64,000 bases of DNA from Novosphingobium sp. NDB2Meth1 (GCF_900117425.1 NZ_FPEH01000032.1:248001-312000); one strand, 5' to 3'. Numbered from the stretch's first letter, positions 52,530-61,425 are shown. Made by a program: numbers and translations. The notes: generated by a model not told the origin, from the letters alone.

Positions 52530-52889
52530 TCAGTTTGCCAGGGCCTGCTTGGCCTGGGCGATGATCGCCGTGAACACGGCGCCTTCGTTCATCGCCAGAT
52601 CGGCCATCGCCTTGCGATCGAGTTCGATCCCGGCAAGCTTGGTGCCGTGGATGAACTGCGAGTAGGTCAGGCCTTCGGCGCGGACGGCAGCGTTGATGCG
52701 CTGGATCCAGAGACCGCGGAACTCCCGCTTCTTAACCTTACGATCGCGGTACGCATACTGGCCGGCCTTTTCGACGGCCTGACGGGCAACGCGGATGGTG
52801 TTCTTGCGGCGGCCCCGATAGCCCTTGGCCTGTTCGAGAATGCGCTTGTGCTTGGCGCGGGTGGTAACACCCCGTTTGATGCGGCTCAT
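52530..52889 (-). CDS. rplT: 50S ribosomal protein L20
   Basis: A 119-residue, highly basic protein with the L20 pattern R-I-K-R-G-V-T-T-R-A-K-H-K, A-K-G-Y-R-G-R-R, and R-I-N-A-A-V-R. It lies 13 bp downstream of rpmI and is terminated by a hairpin. Confidence 0.95.
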   Translation of the reverse strand: MSRIKRGVTTRAKHKRILEQAKGYRGRRKNTIRVARQAVEKAGQYAYRDRKVKKREFRGLWIQRINAAVRAEGLTYSQFIHGTKLAGIELDRKAMADLAMNEGAVFTAIIAQAKQALAN

Positions 52890-52902
52890 GGGTCTTCGCT
52901 CC

Positions 52903-53106
52903 TCAGTTCAGCCCGTAGGGCGCCCACTTCTTGATCACCTTTGCGTCCGCATCGGAGATCACGTCCATGCCGCGGTTCTGGCGGATGTACTTGGCGTTGT
53001 GGCTGATCAGGCGGTGGCGCTTGCCGGCCACGCCGTGCTTGACCTTGCCGGATGCGGTGATCTTGAAGCGCTTCTTCACACCGCTCTTGGTCTTGAGCTT
53101 GGGCAT
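52903..53106 (-). CDS. rpmI: 50S ribosomal protein L35
   Basis: A 67-residue basic protein with M-P-K-L-K-T-K-S-G and K-R-H-R-L typical of L35. ATG 53106 has GGAG 8 bases upstream; the longer frame to 53238 adds unrelated residues. First gene of the rpmI-rplT operon. Confidence 0.95.
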   Translation of the reverse strand: MPKLKTKSGVKKRFKITASGKVKHGVAGKRHRLISHNAKYIRQNRGMDVISDADAKVIKKWAPYGLN

Positions 53107-53238
53107 TTTCGTCTCCTTGATTAGGATGCGTCCGACTTGCCGTGGCAGCCCTGCATGGCCAGGCGAGTCATCGATGCCGCATCCGATGAAGTGGGCGCGC
53201 TTAGTGGCGATGTGCGCAAAAGGCAAGCGATTGCGCAA

Positions 53239-54144
53239 TCACGTGCCGATATCCTCGCGATCGAACGGCGTGGTCTGGTAGGTCTCGTTGATCCAGTTGC
53301 CGAACAGCAGGTGCCCGTGGCCGCGCCAGGTGTTGGATGGCTGGCCCGCCGGATCGTCCCCCGGGAAGTAATGCAACGGCAGGCTGCGGCCCTCATCCCG
53401 GGCATATTCGCCGGCAAGGGTCAGCGTATCGTACTCGAGATGATTGAGCATGTGGACGGTGCGCTGTGCCGGATCGGCGATCAGGCACAGCCCGGTCTCG
53501 GCGCTGTCGGCGAGCACCTCCAGACCGCGCCCAGACGGCAGATCGGTGGCCCTGAGCTCGCTCCAGCGCGAGACGGGCACGTCGAAGCGGTCCGGCAACC
53601 CGCGCATGATCGGATTTGCCGGAACGCGATTCGCATGACTGAACACACCGGTCGCCTTCTCCGTCAACGCATGCTTGGGGATGCCGTGGAAGTGATGCAG
53701 CGCCGCCATCGCACCCCAGCACAGCGTAAGGGTGCGGTGCACATTGTCCTGCGACCAATCGAGAATGCAACGCATCTCGTCCCAGTAGGTCACTTCCTCA
53801 TATTCGATCTGCTCGACCGGCGCGCCGGTGATGATAAGTCCGTCGAACTTTTCGGCGCGGACATCCTCCCACGGGCGGTAGAACGCGCTGATGTGACCGG
53901 CCGAGGTATTCTTGCTGACGTGGTCCGAAATGCGCACCAGTTCGAGTTCGATCTGCAGCGGCGTCGCGCCGAGCAGGCGGGCGATCTGCGTCTCGGTGGT
54001 GATCTTGTCGGGCATCAGATTGAGCAGGGCGACCCGCAGGGGGCGGATATCCTGCCGCGCCGCTTCGGTCTCGCTCATGACGATCACGCCCTCGGACTCC
54101 AGCGTGCGGCGGGCGGGAAGATTGTCGGCAATGCGAATCGGCAC
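53239..54144 (-). CDS. metAA: MetA-type homoserine O-acyltransferase, predicted acetyl-CoA specific
   Basis: A 301-residue MetA-family protein with the glutamine-amidotransferase-like fold: L-N-L-M-P-D-K near 42-47, catalytic C142 in L-T-L-C-W-G-A, and H-L-E (N-H-L-E-Y-D) with the catalytic His and Glu. Residue 111 is Glu (T-G-A-P-V-E111-Q). In this family Glu at 111 goes with acetyl-CoA and Gly with succinyl-CoA, so acetylation is predicted. GTG 54144 was chosen because it begins the M-P-I-R-I-A-D-N-L-P family start and follows an AAGGG. It is the first committed step of methionine synthesis and lies behind a candidate riboswitch. Confidence 0.9.
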   Translation of the reverse strand: MPIRIADNLPARRTLESEGVIVMSETEAARQDIRPLRVALLNLMPDKITTETQIARLLGATPLQIELELVRISDHVSKNTSAGHISAFYRPWEDVRAEKFDGLIITGAPVEQIEYEEVTYWDEMRCILDWSQDNVHRTLTLCWGAMAALHHFHGIPKHALTEKATGVFSHANRVPANPIMRGLPDRFDVPVSRWSELRATDLPSGRGLEVLADSAETGLCLIADPAQRTVHMLNHLEYDTLTLAGEYARDEGRSLPLHYFPGDDPAGQPSNTWRGHGHLLFGNWINETYQTTPFDREDIGT

Positions 54145-54216
54145 GTGTCGTAACCCTTTGGACTTCGAGGGTGAGACGCCGCCTGCAGCCTTGTTCCGTT
54201 TGGTTGCCGGACCGGC

Positions 54217-54300
54217 CGCATCCCTTCGTCGCCGAAGGCGCCACCTTGCCCGGAGACCGGCAGGTTGGCGTCGGGGCGTCACACCCCAACTCTTGATGCG
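54217..54300 (-). promoter_or_regulatory. Candidate SAM-type riboswitch upstream of metAA
   Basis: On the minus strand an 84-nt element folds into a four-way junction. P1 is CGCATC (1-6) with GATGCG (79-84). P2 is GTTGG (11-15) with CCAAC (33-37). P3 is TGCCGG with CC-G-GGCA (39-44/48-54). P4 is CCTTCG-GCGA-CGAAGG (63-78) with a GNRA-type loop. The joining sequence AAGAG after P1 recalls the SAM-I family J1/2, and the position 72 nt before a methionine gene fits. It was folded by eye; the exact class (SAM-I or SAM-IV-like) is uncertain. Confidence 0.6.
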
Positions 54301-54375
54301 CGTTCGGACATAGGGCTGCCGACGCTGAAATGCAACGCTGCGTCGTACTGACGGCGGGCGCACATGCCTCTTGCT

Positions 54376-54395
54376 ATTGCAAATGCCTCGCATTA
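54376..54395. promoter_or_regulatory. Possible iron-responsive site before bfd
   Basis: ATTGCAAATGCCTCGCATTA contains an imperfect TGCAAAT / (A)TTCGCA-like dyad about 33 bp upstream of the bfd ATG. Iron repressors bind similar AT-rich dyads. The symmetry is poor, so this is only a candidate. Confidence 0.3.
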
Positions 54396-54428
54396 AATAA
54401 TCCTCAGCACAGCGAGGACTCGCAATCG

Positions 54429-54605
54429 ATGTACATCTGCATCTGCAACGCCATCCGCGAAAAAGACTTGCGCCGCGCCGCCTGCGAGCAGAGCGGTGAC
54501 GCCGAATCGCTCTATGGCAAGCTCGGCTTTGCGCCGCAGTGCCGCCAGTGCCTCGAAGACGCAGAGCAGATCGTGAGCGAGGCGCGCGCCTGCATCGCTG
54601 CGTGA
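54429..54605 (+). CDS. bfd: Bacterioferritin-associated ferredoxin (BFD-like [2Fe-2S])
   Basis: A 58-residue protein with C4-I-C6 near the N-terminus and C38-R-Q-C41, the four ligands of a BFD-like [2Fe-2S] cluster. It reduces ferric iron stored in bacterioferritin. ATG 54429 has GAGG about 13 bases upstream. The bacterioferritin gene follows after 62 bp. Confidence 0.9.
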   Translation: MYICICNAIREKDLRRAACEQSGDAESLYGKLGFAPQCRQCLEDAEQIVSEARACIAA

Positions 54606-54667
54606 ACGGCTGCCTTGCGCCCGGGAGCCCCGCTCTCTAGTCTCTTGGCATAGCGAGGAGACAAAGC

Positions 54668-55147
54668 GTGAAGGGCGACCCCAAAGTCATTGAATTCCTC
54701 AACAAGGCCCTGCTCAACGAGCTGACGGCCATTAACCAGTACTGGCTGCATTACCGGATGCTGGCCAACTGGGGCCTCAAGAAGCTCGCCGAATACGAGC
54801 GCCACGAATCGATCGACGAGATGAAGCACGCCGACCGGCTGGCGGACCGCATCCTGTTCCTCGACGGACTGCCCAACTTTCAGGCCATCGGCCGCCTGCG
54901 CATCGGCGAGGATGTCGAGGACGTGCTCAAGGCCGACCTCGCGCTGGAGCACGATGCCATCCCGCTGCTGAAGGACGCGATTGCCCACTGCGAAACCGTG
55001 CGCGATTTCGTCAGCCGCGACTTGTTCGCCGATATCCTCGCGAACGAGGAAGAGCACGTCGACGTGCTCGAAACCCAGTTCGAGATGATCGCGCGGATGG
55101 GACTCGCGAACTACATCCAGCTCAACAGCGAGGCCTCCGAGGCCTGA
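54668..55147 (+). CDS. bfr: Bacterioferritin
   Basis: A 159-residue protein (GTG start) with the ferroxidase residues E18, E51 and H54 in place and heme-ligating M52 (H-E-S-I-D-E-M-K-H-A-D). It matches bacterioferritin over its length. It makes a 24-subunit iron-storage shell. It is probably co-transcribed with bfd. Confidence 0.95.
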   Translation: MKGDPKVIEFLNKALLNELTAINQYWLHYRMLANWGLKKLAEYERHESIDEMKHADRLADRILFLDGLPNFQAIGRLRIGEDVEDVLKADLALEHDAIPLLKDAIAHCETVRDFVSRDLFADILANEEEHVDVLETQFEMIARMGLANYIQLNSEASEA

Positions 55148-55151
55148 GGCA

Positions 55152-56426
55152 TCAGGGGGCGGCGCGGACCACTTCGCCGCCCTTCATCACGAACGCCGGC
55201 TTTTCCAGCACGCGCACATCGGCGAGGGGATCGCCGTCCACCGCGACAATGTCGCCATAGCGGCCCGGTGCGATGGCTCCGACGTCGGCAGTCTTGTTCA
55301 GCGCCTCGGCAGCGCTCTTGGTCGCGGCCTGGATCGCCTCCATCGGCGTCATCCCCCACTCGACCATCTTGGCGAACTGCTTGGCGTTGTCGCCATTGGG
55401 GTAGACGCCGCCGTCAGTCCCGAACAGCAGCTTGACCCCGGCGGCGTGCGCCGCGCGGAAGGTCTCGCGCTGCTTGCGGCCCACCATGCGCTCCTTGGCG
55501 AGGCTTTCCTCGAACACTCCGTTCTTGGCGCCTTCCGCAAGGATGTAGTCGTCGTTGTAGATATCCATGTCGAGCCAGGCGCCCTTGGCCTTGGCCAGCT
55601 TGAAGCTTTCGTCATCCGCGAGGCTGGCGTGCTCGATCGTATCGACCCCGCCGCGGATCGCGTCGTTGATCCCTGCCGTACCATGCGCGTGCGCGGCGAC
55701 GCGCATGCCGAGCATATGCGCCTCGTCGGTGACGGCCTTGATTTCCTCAAGGCTCATCTGCTGGCCGCCGACGCTGTCGGTCTTTGAAAGGACGCCGCCG
55801 GTCATGCAGACCTTGATCACTTCGGCCCCGTACTTGCGCATGGTGCGCACGGCGGCGCGGAACTCGTCAGGCGAATTGGCGATGCCGGGGGATGGGACCT
55901 TGATCGAAGGCGGGAACTCGGTCGAATCGCAGTGCCCGCCCGTCGCGCCGAGCGCGTAGGTCGCGGGAACGATGCGGGGGCCCGGAATGTACCCCCCTTC
56001 GATGCCCTGCTTGAGCGCGACATCGTCGAAGTTGCCGGCCCCGACGTTGCGCACGGTGGTGAAGCCCGCCTCGACGGTGCGCTTGGCATTGGCGACGCCG
56101 ACGACCGTCCAGAAGTTGTCGGTGTATGCAAGCCCGCGATAGCCGCTGAGGCGCGGATCGCTGGTGAGGTGGACGTGCATGTCGATGAGGCCGGGCACGA
56201 GCGTGCGCGCACCGAGATCGATGGTCTCCGCACCGGCGGGCACGGCATCCCCTGCCTTGCCGACCGAGGCGATGCGGCCATCGGTGATCACGACCTGCAC
56301 GTTGTCGACGGTGCGGCCGGCAAGGACATCGACCATGTGCGCGGCGCGGACGACGACCGTCCTAGCGCTGGCGGGAACAGCGGCGAGTGCCAGCCCGAGT
56401 GTGATCGCCGCGACGCATTTGCGCAT
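55152..56426 (-). CDS. Exported amidohydrolase/dipeptidase-like protein
   Basis: A 424-residue protein with a signal peptide (MRKCVAAITLGLALA to A-S-A-R) and an amidohydrolase fold. Metal motifs are D-M-H-V-H, V-I-K (carboxylated Lys), H-A-H-G, H (I-E-H-A-S), and G-T-D-G-G. It resembles Xaa-Pro/Xaa-Arg dipeptidases of Caulobacter and relatives. The substrate is unknown. It is convergent with bfr (4 bp between stops). Confidence 0.82.
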   Translation of the reverse strand: MRKCVAAITLGLALAAVPASARTVVVRAAHMVDVLAGRTVDNVQVVITDGRIASVGKAGDAVPAGAETIDLGARTLVPGLIDMHVHLTSDPRLSGYRGLAYTDNFWTVVGVANAKRTVEAGFTTVRNVGAGNFDDVALKQGIEGGYIPGPRIVPATYALGATGGHCDSTEFPPSIKVPSPGIANSPDEFRAAVRTMRKYGAEVIKVCMTGGVLSKTDSVGGQQMSLEEIKAVTDEAHMLGMRVAAHAHGTAGINDAIRGGVDTIEHASLADDESFKLAKAKGAWLDMDIYNDDYILAEGAKNGVFEESLAKERMVGRKQRETFRAAHAAGVKLLFGTDGGVYPNGDNAKQFAKMVEWGMTPMEAIQAATKSAAEALNKTADVGAIAPGRYGDIVAVDGDPLADVRVLEKPAFVMKGGEVVRAAP

Positions 56427-56492
56427 TGCCCCTGCCTTTCGAATAAGTAACGAAAGCTTGCTCGCACGCGGGGGCGAGGCTGGCAAGATGGC

Positions 56493-56939
56493 TCATTCGC
56501 TCAGTACGGAAAGTCCGCGAGCAGCCGCGTAGGCAGCGAAATCTCCGCCCGGGACAGCCCTTAGGCCGAGCGGCGTACGGCGGTTGGGAAGATAAGCGGC
56601 CGCGCGCAAGGGACCGCCGCGCGTGTGGACGATCAGGTTGACGCGCCGGTACTCGCCCCGTCCCGGTCGCCGGGGATCGCAGTATTCCCAGGCGTCGAAG
56701 GCGGCGAGAACGGCACGCGGGATCGGCCGCAATCCGCCATAGACCCAGCCGCGCACCCGCCCCGCCCCCGGCATCAGCACCGGATAGACGCCCAGAGGAT
56801 CGTGCCGGAGGAACAGCGCTCCGCGCACCCAGCCCCGGCGTGGGCGGCCACCGAGGCGAGGCAGCAAAGTTGTTGTCAGCGTATTGGAGTGCTCGTGCGT
56901 CAGCGTGCCGTAGAAAAACAGGCGGCGCGGGAAGGCCAT
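56493..56939 (-). CDS. Gamma-glutamylcyclotransferase-like protein
   Basis: A 148-residue protein with the N-terminal F-F-Y-G-T-L motif, G-R-V-R-G-W-V-Y, and F-D-A-W-E-Y of the GGCT/AIG2-like fold. The catalytic Glu is in the F-D-A-W-E segment. It starts 4 bp after the hisN stop, so the two are in one operon. It may cleave gamma-glutamyl compounds. Confidence 0.78.
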   Translation of the reverse strand: MAFPRRLFFYGTLTHEHSNTLTTTLLPRLGGRPRRGWVRGALFLRHDPLGVYPVLMPGAGRVRGWVYGGLRPIPRAVLAAFDAWEYCDPRRPGRGEYRRVNLIVHTRGGPLRAAAYLPNRRTPLGLRAVPGGDFAAYAAARGLSVLSE

Positions 56940-56943
56940 CTTG

Positions 56944-57735
56944 TCAGTGGTGGCAGGCGAGCGCTTCAACGACATCCTCGAGCCGCGCCGCGTCACCCAC
57001 GGCGATGACGTGACCGTCGGACCCGGCATGGAGCGGCTCACCGTTCCAGTCCGCCATCGTGCCGCCGGCGCCTTCGACCACGGGTACGAGCGCGGCCCAG
57101 TCGTGCAGCTTGAGGCCGGCTTCGCAGACCACGTCGAGATGGCCGGATGCGAGCATCGCGTAGTTGTAGCAATCGCCGCCCATGACCATGCGCTTGTGAT
57201 CGGTCTTTGCGGCAAGGCCCATGAAATGGCTGCCATCGTGATCGTTGAAATAGTGCGGGCCAGTGGTGGCAAGCGCGGCATCGGACAACTGAGCGCAGGC
57301 ACGGGTGCGGACGGCGTGGCCATTGAGCGTGGTTGGCCGCCCGATCACGCCAAGCCAGCGTTCGCCCAGGACCGGCTGATCGATCACGCCGAGGACGGGG
57401 AAGCCTTCGACGACGAGCGCGATGAGCGTGCCGAACAGCGGGCGGCCGGCAAGGAAGCCGGTGGTGCCGTCGATCGGATCGAGCACCCAGCTCCGCCCGG
57501 AAGTGCCCGGAGTGGAGCCCATTTCCTCCCCGATCACGGTGTCCTCGGGCACTTCGGCCGCAAGGATCACACGCATGGCCTCTTCCGCCGCCTGGTCGGC
57601 AAGGGTGACCGGCGAAGCATCCGGCTTGCGATCGGCGGTGAGGCCACTGCGGAAAAAGGGACGGATCGCCGCTCCGGCAGCATCGGCGAGGCGCAAGGCG
57701 AGAGCGATATCGCGATCGAGGTCGGTGTCCTTCAT
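56944..57735 (-). CDS. hisN: Histidinol-phosphatase (inositol monophosphatase family)
   Basis: A 263-residue IMPase-fold phosphatase with the metal motifs G-E-E-M-G and D-P-I-D-G-T-T-G-F, and W-A-A-L-V-P-V-V-E-G-A-G-G near the C-terminus. The HisN type is common in alphaproteobacteria, where it dephosphorylates histidinol phosphate. Inositol monophosphate is an alternative substrate. Confidence 0.82.
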   Translation of the reverse strand: MKDTDLDRDIALALRLADAAGAAIRPFFRSGLTADRKPDASPVTLADQAAEEAMRVILAAEVPEDTVIGEEMGSTPGTSGRSWVLDPIDGTTGFLAGRPLFGTLIALVVEGFPVLGVIDQPVLGERWLGVIGRPTTLNGHAVRTRACAQLSDAALATTGPHYFNDHDGSHFMGLAAKTDHKRMVMGGDCYNYAMLASGHLDVVCEAGLKLHDWAALVPVVEGAGGTMADWNGEPLHAGSDGHVIAVGDAARLEDVVEALACHH

Positions 57736-57943
57736 GCCCCAGCCATGGCCTTCGTCCGGGGGCGCGGTCAAGGGGGCCTGTCCTGTACCACCCTGGACCT
57801 TGCCTCCGCGGGCGTACCACCTTGGCTAAGGCACAGGTTTGTGCTTATCGATAGTGATGTTGCGCACACCCGGGGGACGTTTGGGTGGCTAGATCGCTAA
57901 CCGAACGGGTAATGCTGCGTCAGGTGAGCGTGTGGGGGCATTG

Positions 57944-58888
57944 ATGAACCGAATGAGCAGACCTGCCATTGACCCGGCGATTGCCTCGGGCGGGGCAGCG
58001 ACGCGGGACGGCCAGCCGATCTCATACAGCCGCGCCCCGGCACGCGACCTCGCGCCATGGATCGCGCGGCTCTATGTCACCATCGTCGATGCCCCGGAGG
58101 ACTACGCGCTTTCGTGCGGCATCTTCAGCGATGCGGCCATGCTGCGCATCCAGTTGCGGGGGGAATGGACGGCGGAGACGGCCGAAGGACGCCGCGAGAT
58201 GGGCCGCGCTGCGCTCTATTTCGGCCCGCAGACGCGGCGGATGCCGATCACCGTAAAGGGCAGCTTCACCAGCGTAGGCCTCTCGTTCCGCCCAGGTGCC
58301 TGCCACGCGCTCGGCAAACTCAAGCTCGACACGATGTGCGACAAGCTTGCGCCGCTTGAGACTTTGGGCATGTGCCGGGAAGAGTGGATGGCGCTGTTCG
58401 ACGAGAACGCATCGGCTGAAGACTGGTGCCTCGCGATGGAGGAAGCCATGCGCCGCCTTGTCCGCAGGAGCGGGGCGGTTGAACCTGATCCGGTAACTGT
58501 GGCGGTGGAAGCGGCTGCCTTCACCAATCCGGAGATCACCGTCGCACGGCTGGCAGAGCAGTGCGGTGCTGAACAGCGCAGGCTGGAACGACTGGTGCGC
58601 CGGGATTTCGGCATCCCGCCCAAGCAGGTGCTGCGCCGCGCCCGGGCGCTCGACATGGCGAGCCATCTGCGCGGCGTGGCTGATCACAACGAGGCCGAGG
58701 CGCTCGCGCTGCGGTACTACGATCAAAGCCACCTGATCCGCGAGTTCACCGCATTGTTCGGGATGAGCCCGCGCCAGTTTGTCGATTCGCCGCAGCCACT
58801 GATGACGCTGTCGCTGGAAACGCGGCAGGCGCGGCGGCTGGAGACGACCGCGCGGATCGCGCCGGGCGATATCAAACCCTGGCAATAG
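57944..58888 (+). CDS. AraC-family transcriptional regulator
   Basis: A 314-residue regulator with an unknown N-terminal domain and a C-terminal AraC DNA-binding domain (about 200-295: V-A-R-L-A-E-Q-C-G-A, then L-I-R-E-F-T-A-L-F-G-M-S-P-R-Q-F). ATG 57944 has a GGGGG site 6 bases before; GTG 57932 is an alternative. It converges on the pseudouridine synthase gene, overlapping it by 17 bp. Confidence 0.82.
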   Translation: MNRMSRPAIDPAIASGGAATRDGQPISYSRAPARDLAPWIARLYVTIVDAPEDYALSCGIFSDAAMLRIQLRGEWTAETAEGRREMGRAALYFGPQTRRMPITVKGSFTSVGLSFRPGACHALGKLKLDTMCDKLAPLETLGMCREEWMALFDENASAEDWCLAMEEAMRRLVRRSGAVEPDPVTVAVEAAAFTNPEITVARLAEQCGAEQRRLERLVRRDFGIPPKQVLRRARALDMASHLRGVADHNEAEALALRYYDQSHLIREFTALFGMSPRQFVDSPQPLMTLSLETRQARRLETTARIAPGDIKPWQ

Positions 58889-59426
58889 GCAGTTCGCACC
58901 AGTCGCCGGGTGCGAAACCCGCGAGCGTCCACTCGCCGATCCGCCAGCGGACCAGTCGAAGGGTGGGATAACCCGCGGCTGCGGTCATGCGGCGGACCTG
59001 CCGGTTGCGGCCTTCGCGGATAGTCAGTTCCAGCCAGCAATCCGGCACGCTCTTTCGGAACCGGACCGGCGGATCGCGGGGCCAAAGCGCTGGCGGATCG
59101 ATGCGGCGGACTTCGGCGGGGAGCGTTGGGCCGTCCTTCAGCACGAGTCCCCGGCGCAGCGGTTCCAGAGCTGCCTCGTTCGGATCGCCTTCGACTTGCA
59201 CCAGATAAGTCTTGGCCAGTTTGTAGCGCGGATCGGCGATGCGGGCCTGCAGGCGCCCATCGTCGGTGAGCAGGACGAGGCCTTCGCTGTCGTGATCGAG
59301 CCGCCCGGCGGGATAGACGCCAGGGCGATTGATGTAGTCCGCCAATGTCGGGCGCGGCAGGCCATGGGGCTCGGCGCTGAACTGGCAGAGCACACCAAAG
59401 GGCTTGTTGAACAGGATCAGCGCCAT
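58872..59426 (-). CDS. RluE/RsuA-family pseudouridine synthase
   Basis: A 184-residue pseudouridine synthase lacking an S4 domain. It has F-N-K-P-F-G-V-L, the catalytic-Asp motif G-R-L-D-H-D-S-E-G-L-V-L-L-T-D, and R-E-G-R-N-R-Q-V-R-R-M. The short form matches RluE, which modifies 23S rRNA U2457. ATG 59426 is the family start. Confidence 0.88.
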   Translation of the reverse strand: MALILFNKPFGVLCQFSAEPHGLPRPTLADYINRPGVYPAGRLDHDSEGLVLLTDDGRLQARIADPRYKLAKTYLVQVEGDPNEAALEPLRRGLVLKDGPTLPAEVRRIDPPALWPRDPPVRFRKSVPDCWLELTIREGRNRQVRRMTAAAGYPTLRLVRWRIGEWTLAGFAPGDWCELPIARV

Positions 59427-59546
59427 CGGCTGCTCTTGGGCTGCAATCTCGCGGGTGTCAAAACCGCAGGGTGGTAATTGCAAGGCGCGCGGCAAGCGCT
59501 AGAATCTGGTCGCGGCGATACGATAACACGATGGGAGACAGGCTCA

Positions 59547-60440
59547 ATGGAAGCCTTGCGTACCGATGACAGGCGGTTCGAGAACCTGCCCGGCTATGCC
59601 TTTGCGCCGCACTATACCGACACTCTGAAGGGTTATGAGGGGCTGCGGGTCCACTTCCTCGACGAAGGGCCGCGCGATGCGAAGACCACGTTCCTGTGCC
59701 TCCATGGCCAGCCGAGCTGGTGCTACCTCTACCGCAAGATGATCCCGGTCTTCGCCGATGCCGGGTACAGGGTGATCGCGCCTGACCTGCTGGGCTTTGG
59801 CCGTTCGGACAAGCCGGTGGAGGAGGCGGTCTATACCTTCCACTTTCATCGCGGGATGTTGATGGCGTTCATCGAGGCGCTGGATCTGCAGAACGTGACG
59901 CTCGTGTGTCAGGACTGGGGCGGCATTCTTGGTCTCACGATCCCGCCGGAGATGCCGGAGCGATTCGAGCGGCTGCTGGTGATGAACACGGCGATCCCGA
60001 CCGGGCGTTCGGCTGGGCCGGGTTTCGATGCATGGCGGACCTACAATCGCAGCCAGCCGGACCTCGACATTCCGGCCCTGTTCAAGCGGGCGCAAGTTGG
60101 GCTGAGCGATGCCGAGGCAGCGGCCTATGGCGCACCCTACCCCGATGCGACCTACAAATCGGGCGTGCGACGCTTCCCGGAACTGGTGATGACGGATCCG
60201 GACATGGAAGGCGTCGCCGAGGCCAAGCGTGCGGCGGCTTGGTGGCACGATGACTGGCGCGGGCCGACTTTCATGGCGGTGGGGATGATGGACCCGGTGC
60301 TGGGACCGGACGTCATGGCCAATTTGCGCAAGACGATCCACGGCTGCCCGCTCCCGCTCGAAATCGCGGATGGGGGCCACTTCGTGCAGGAGCGCGGCGA
60401 TGTGATCGCCAAGGCCGCATTGGAGGCATTCGGCCTCTGA
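59547..60440 (+). CDS. Haloalkane dehalogenase (subfamily I)
   Basis: A 297-residue alpha/beta hydrolase with H-G-Q-P oxyanion loop, nucleophile D123 followed by the halide-binding W124 (C-Q-D-W-G-G), acid D249 (M-M-D-P) and H278 (G-G-H-F-V). D-W at the nucleophile and Asp after strand 7 match DhlA-type enzymes. It would convert haloalkanes to alcohols. Substrate range is unknown. Confidence 0.88.
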   Translation: MEALRTDDRRFENLPGYAFAPHYTDTLKGYEGLRVHFLDEGPRDAKTTFLCLHGQPSWCYLYRKMIPVFADAGYRVIAPDLLGFGRSDKPVEEAVYTFHFHRGMLMAFIEALDLQNVTLVCQDWGGILGLTIPPEMPERFERLLVMNTAIPTGRSAGPGFDAWRTYNRSQPDLDIPALFKRAQVGLSDAEAAAYGAPYPDATYKSGVRRFPELVMTDPDMEGVAEAKRAAAWWHDDWRGPTFMAVGMMDPVLGPDVMANLRKTIHGCPLPLEIADGGHFVQERGDVIAKAALEAFGL

Positions 60441-60489
60441 CGGGATGTCCCGCACCCTCCCCCTCAGGGGAGGCCGGAACCTTTTCAAG

Positions 60490-61425
60490 TCAGTCGAACA
60501 GGCTGGAGACCGAGCTTTCGTCGGCGATGCGGCGGATCGCTTCGCCGATGAGCGGCGCGATGGTGAGCACGCGGATGCGGTCGGAGGCCTGGGTGGCATC
60601 GGTCGGCAGGATCGTGTCGGTGATCACGAGTTCCTTGAGCGCCGAATTGTTGACCCGCGCCACTGCACCGCCCGAAAGCACGCCGTGGCTGATATAGGCC
60701 GCGACGCCCTTGGCGCCGCCATCGAGCAGGGCCTGCGCCGCGTTGCAGAGCGTGCCGCCCGAATCGATGATGTCGTCGATCAGGATGCACATGCGGCCCG
60801 AAACGTCGCCGATGATGTTCATCACTTCGCTCTGCCCGGGGCGATCACGCCGCTTGTCGACAATGGCGAGCGGGGCGTTGTCGAGCCGCTTCGCCAGCGC
60901 GCGGGCACGCACCACGCCGCCGACGTCGGGCGAGACGACCATCAGGTCCTGACCGCCGTAGCGCGTCTGGATATCGGCGGCCATGACGGGCGCGGCGAAG
61001 AGGTTGTCGGTCGGGATGTCGAAGAAGCCCTGGATCTGCCCGGCATGGAGATCGACGGCGAGGACGCGGTCGGCACCCGCCGTGGTGATCAGGTTGGCGA
61101 CGAGCTTGGCCGAGATCGGCGTGCGCGGGCCTGGCTTGCGATCCTGCCTTGCATAGCCGAAGTAGGGAACTACTGCGGTGATCCGCTTGGCCGAGGCGCG
61201 GCGCAGCGCATCGATGCAGATCAGCAGTTCCATCAGATTGTCGTTGGCCGGGTAGCCGGTCGACTGGACGATAAACACGTCCTCGCCGCGCACGTTTTCG
61301 TGGATCTCGACGAAGACTTCCTCGTCGGCAAAGCGGCGGACCGAAGCCTCGGTCAGCGGCAGTTCGAGATAGGCGGCGATGGCGCGGGCCAGCGGCAGGT
61401 TGCCGTTGCCGGACATGATCTTCAT
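60490..61425 (-). CDS. prs: Ribose-phosphate pyrophosphokinase
   Basis: A 311-residue PRPP synthetase with N-terminal S-G-N-G-N-L-P-L-A, F-V-E-I-H-E-N-V-R-G, D-L-H-A-G-Q-I-Q-G-F-F, and the PRPP loop I-D-D-I-I-D-S-G-G-T-L. It makes PRPP for nucleotides, histidine, tryptophan and NAD. It is divergent from nadE, which uses related precursors. Confidence 0.94.
   Translation of the reverse strand: MKIMSGNGNLPLARAIAAYLELPLTEASVRRFADEEVFVEIHENVRGEDVFIVQSTGYPANDNLMELLICIDALRRASAKRITAVVPYFGYARQDRKPGPRTPISAKLVANLITTAGADRVLAVDLHAGQIQGFFDIPTDNLFAAPVMAADIQTRYGGQDLMVVSPDVGGVVRARALAKRLDNAPLAIVDKRRDRPGQSEVMNIIGDVSGRMCILIDDIIDSGGTLCNAAQALLDGGAKGVAAYISHGVLSGGAVARVNNSALKELVITDTILPTDATQASDRIRVLTIAPLIGEAIRRIADESSVSSLFD

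Noticed and set aside
54145..54320. SAM-II riboswitch, the class most often seen in alphaproteobacterial met genes
   Set aside because: The pseudoknot consensus of SAM-II is not visible; the four-helix junction fits the SAM-I/IV type better.
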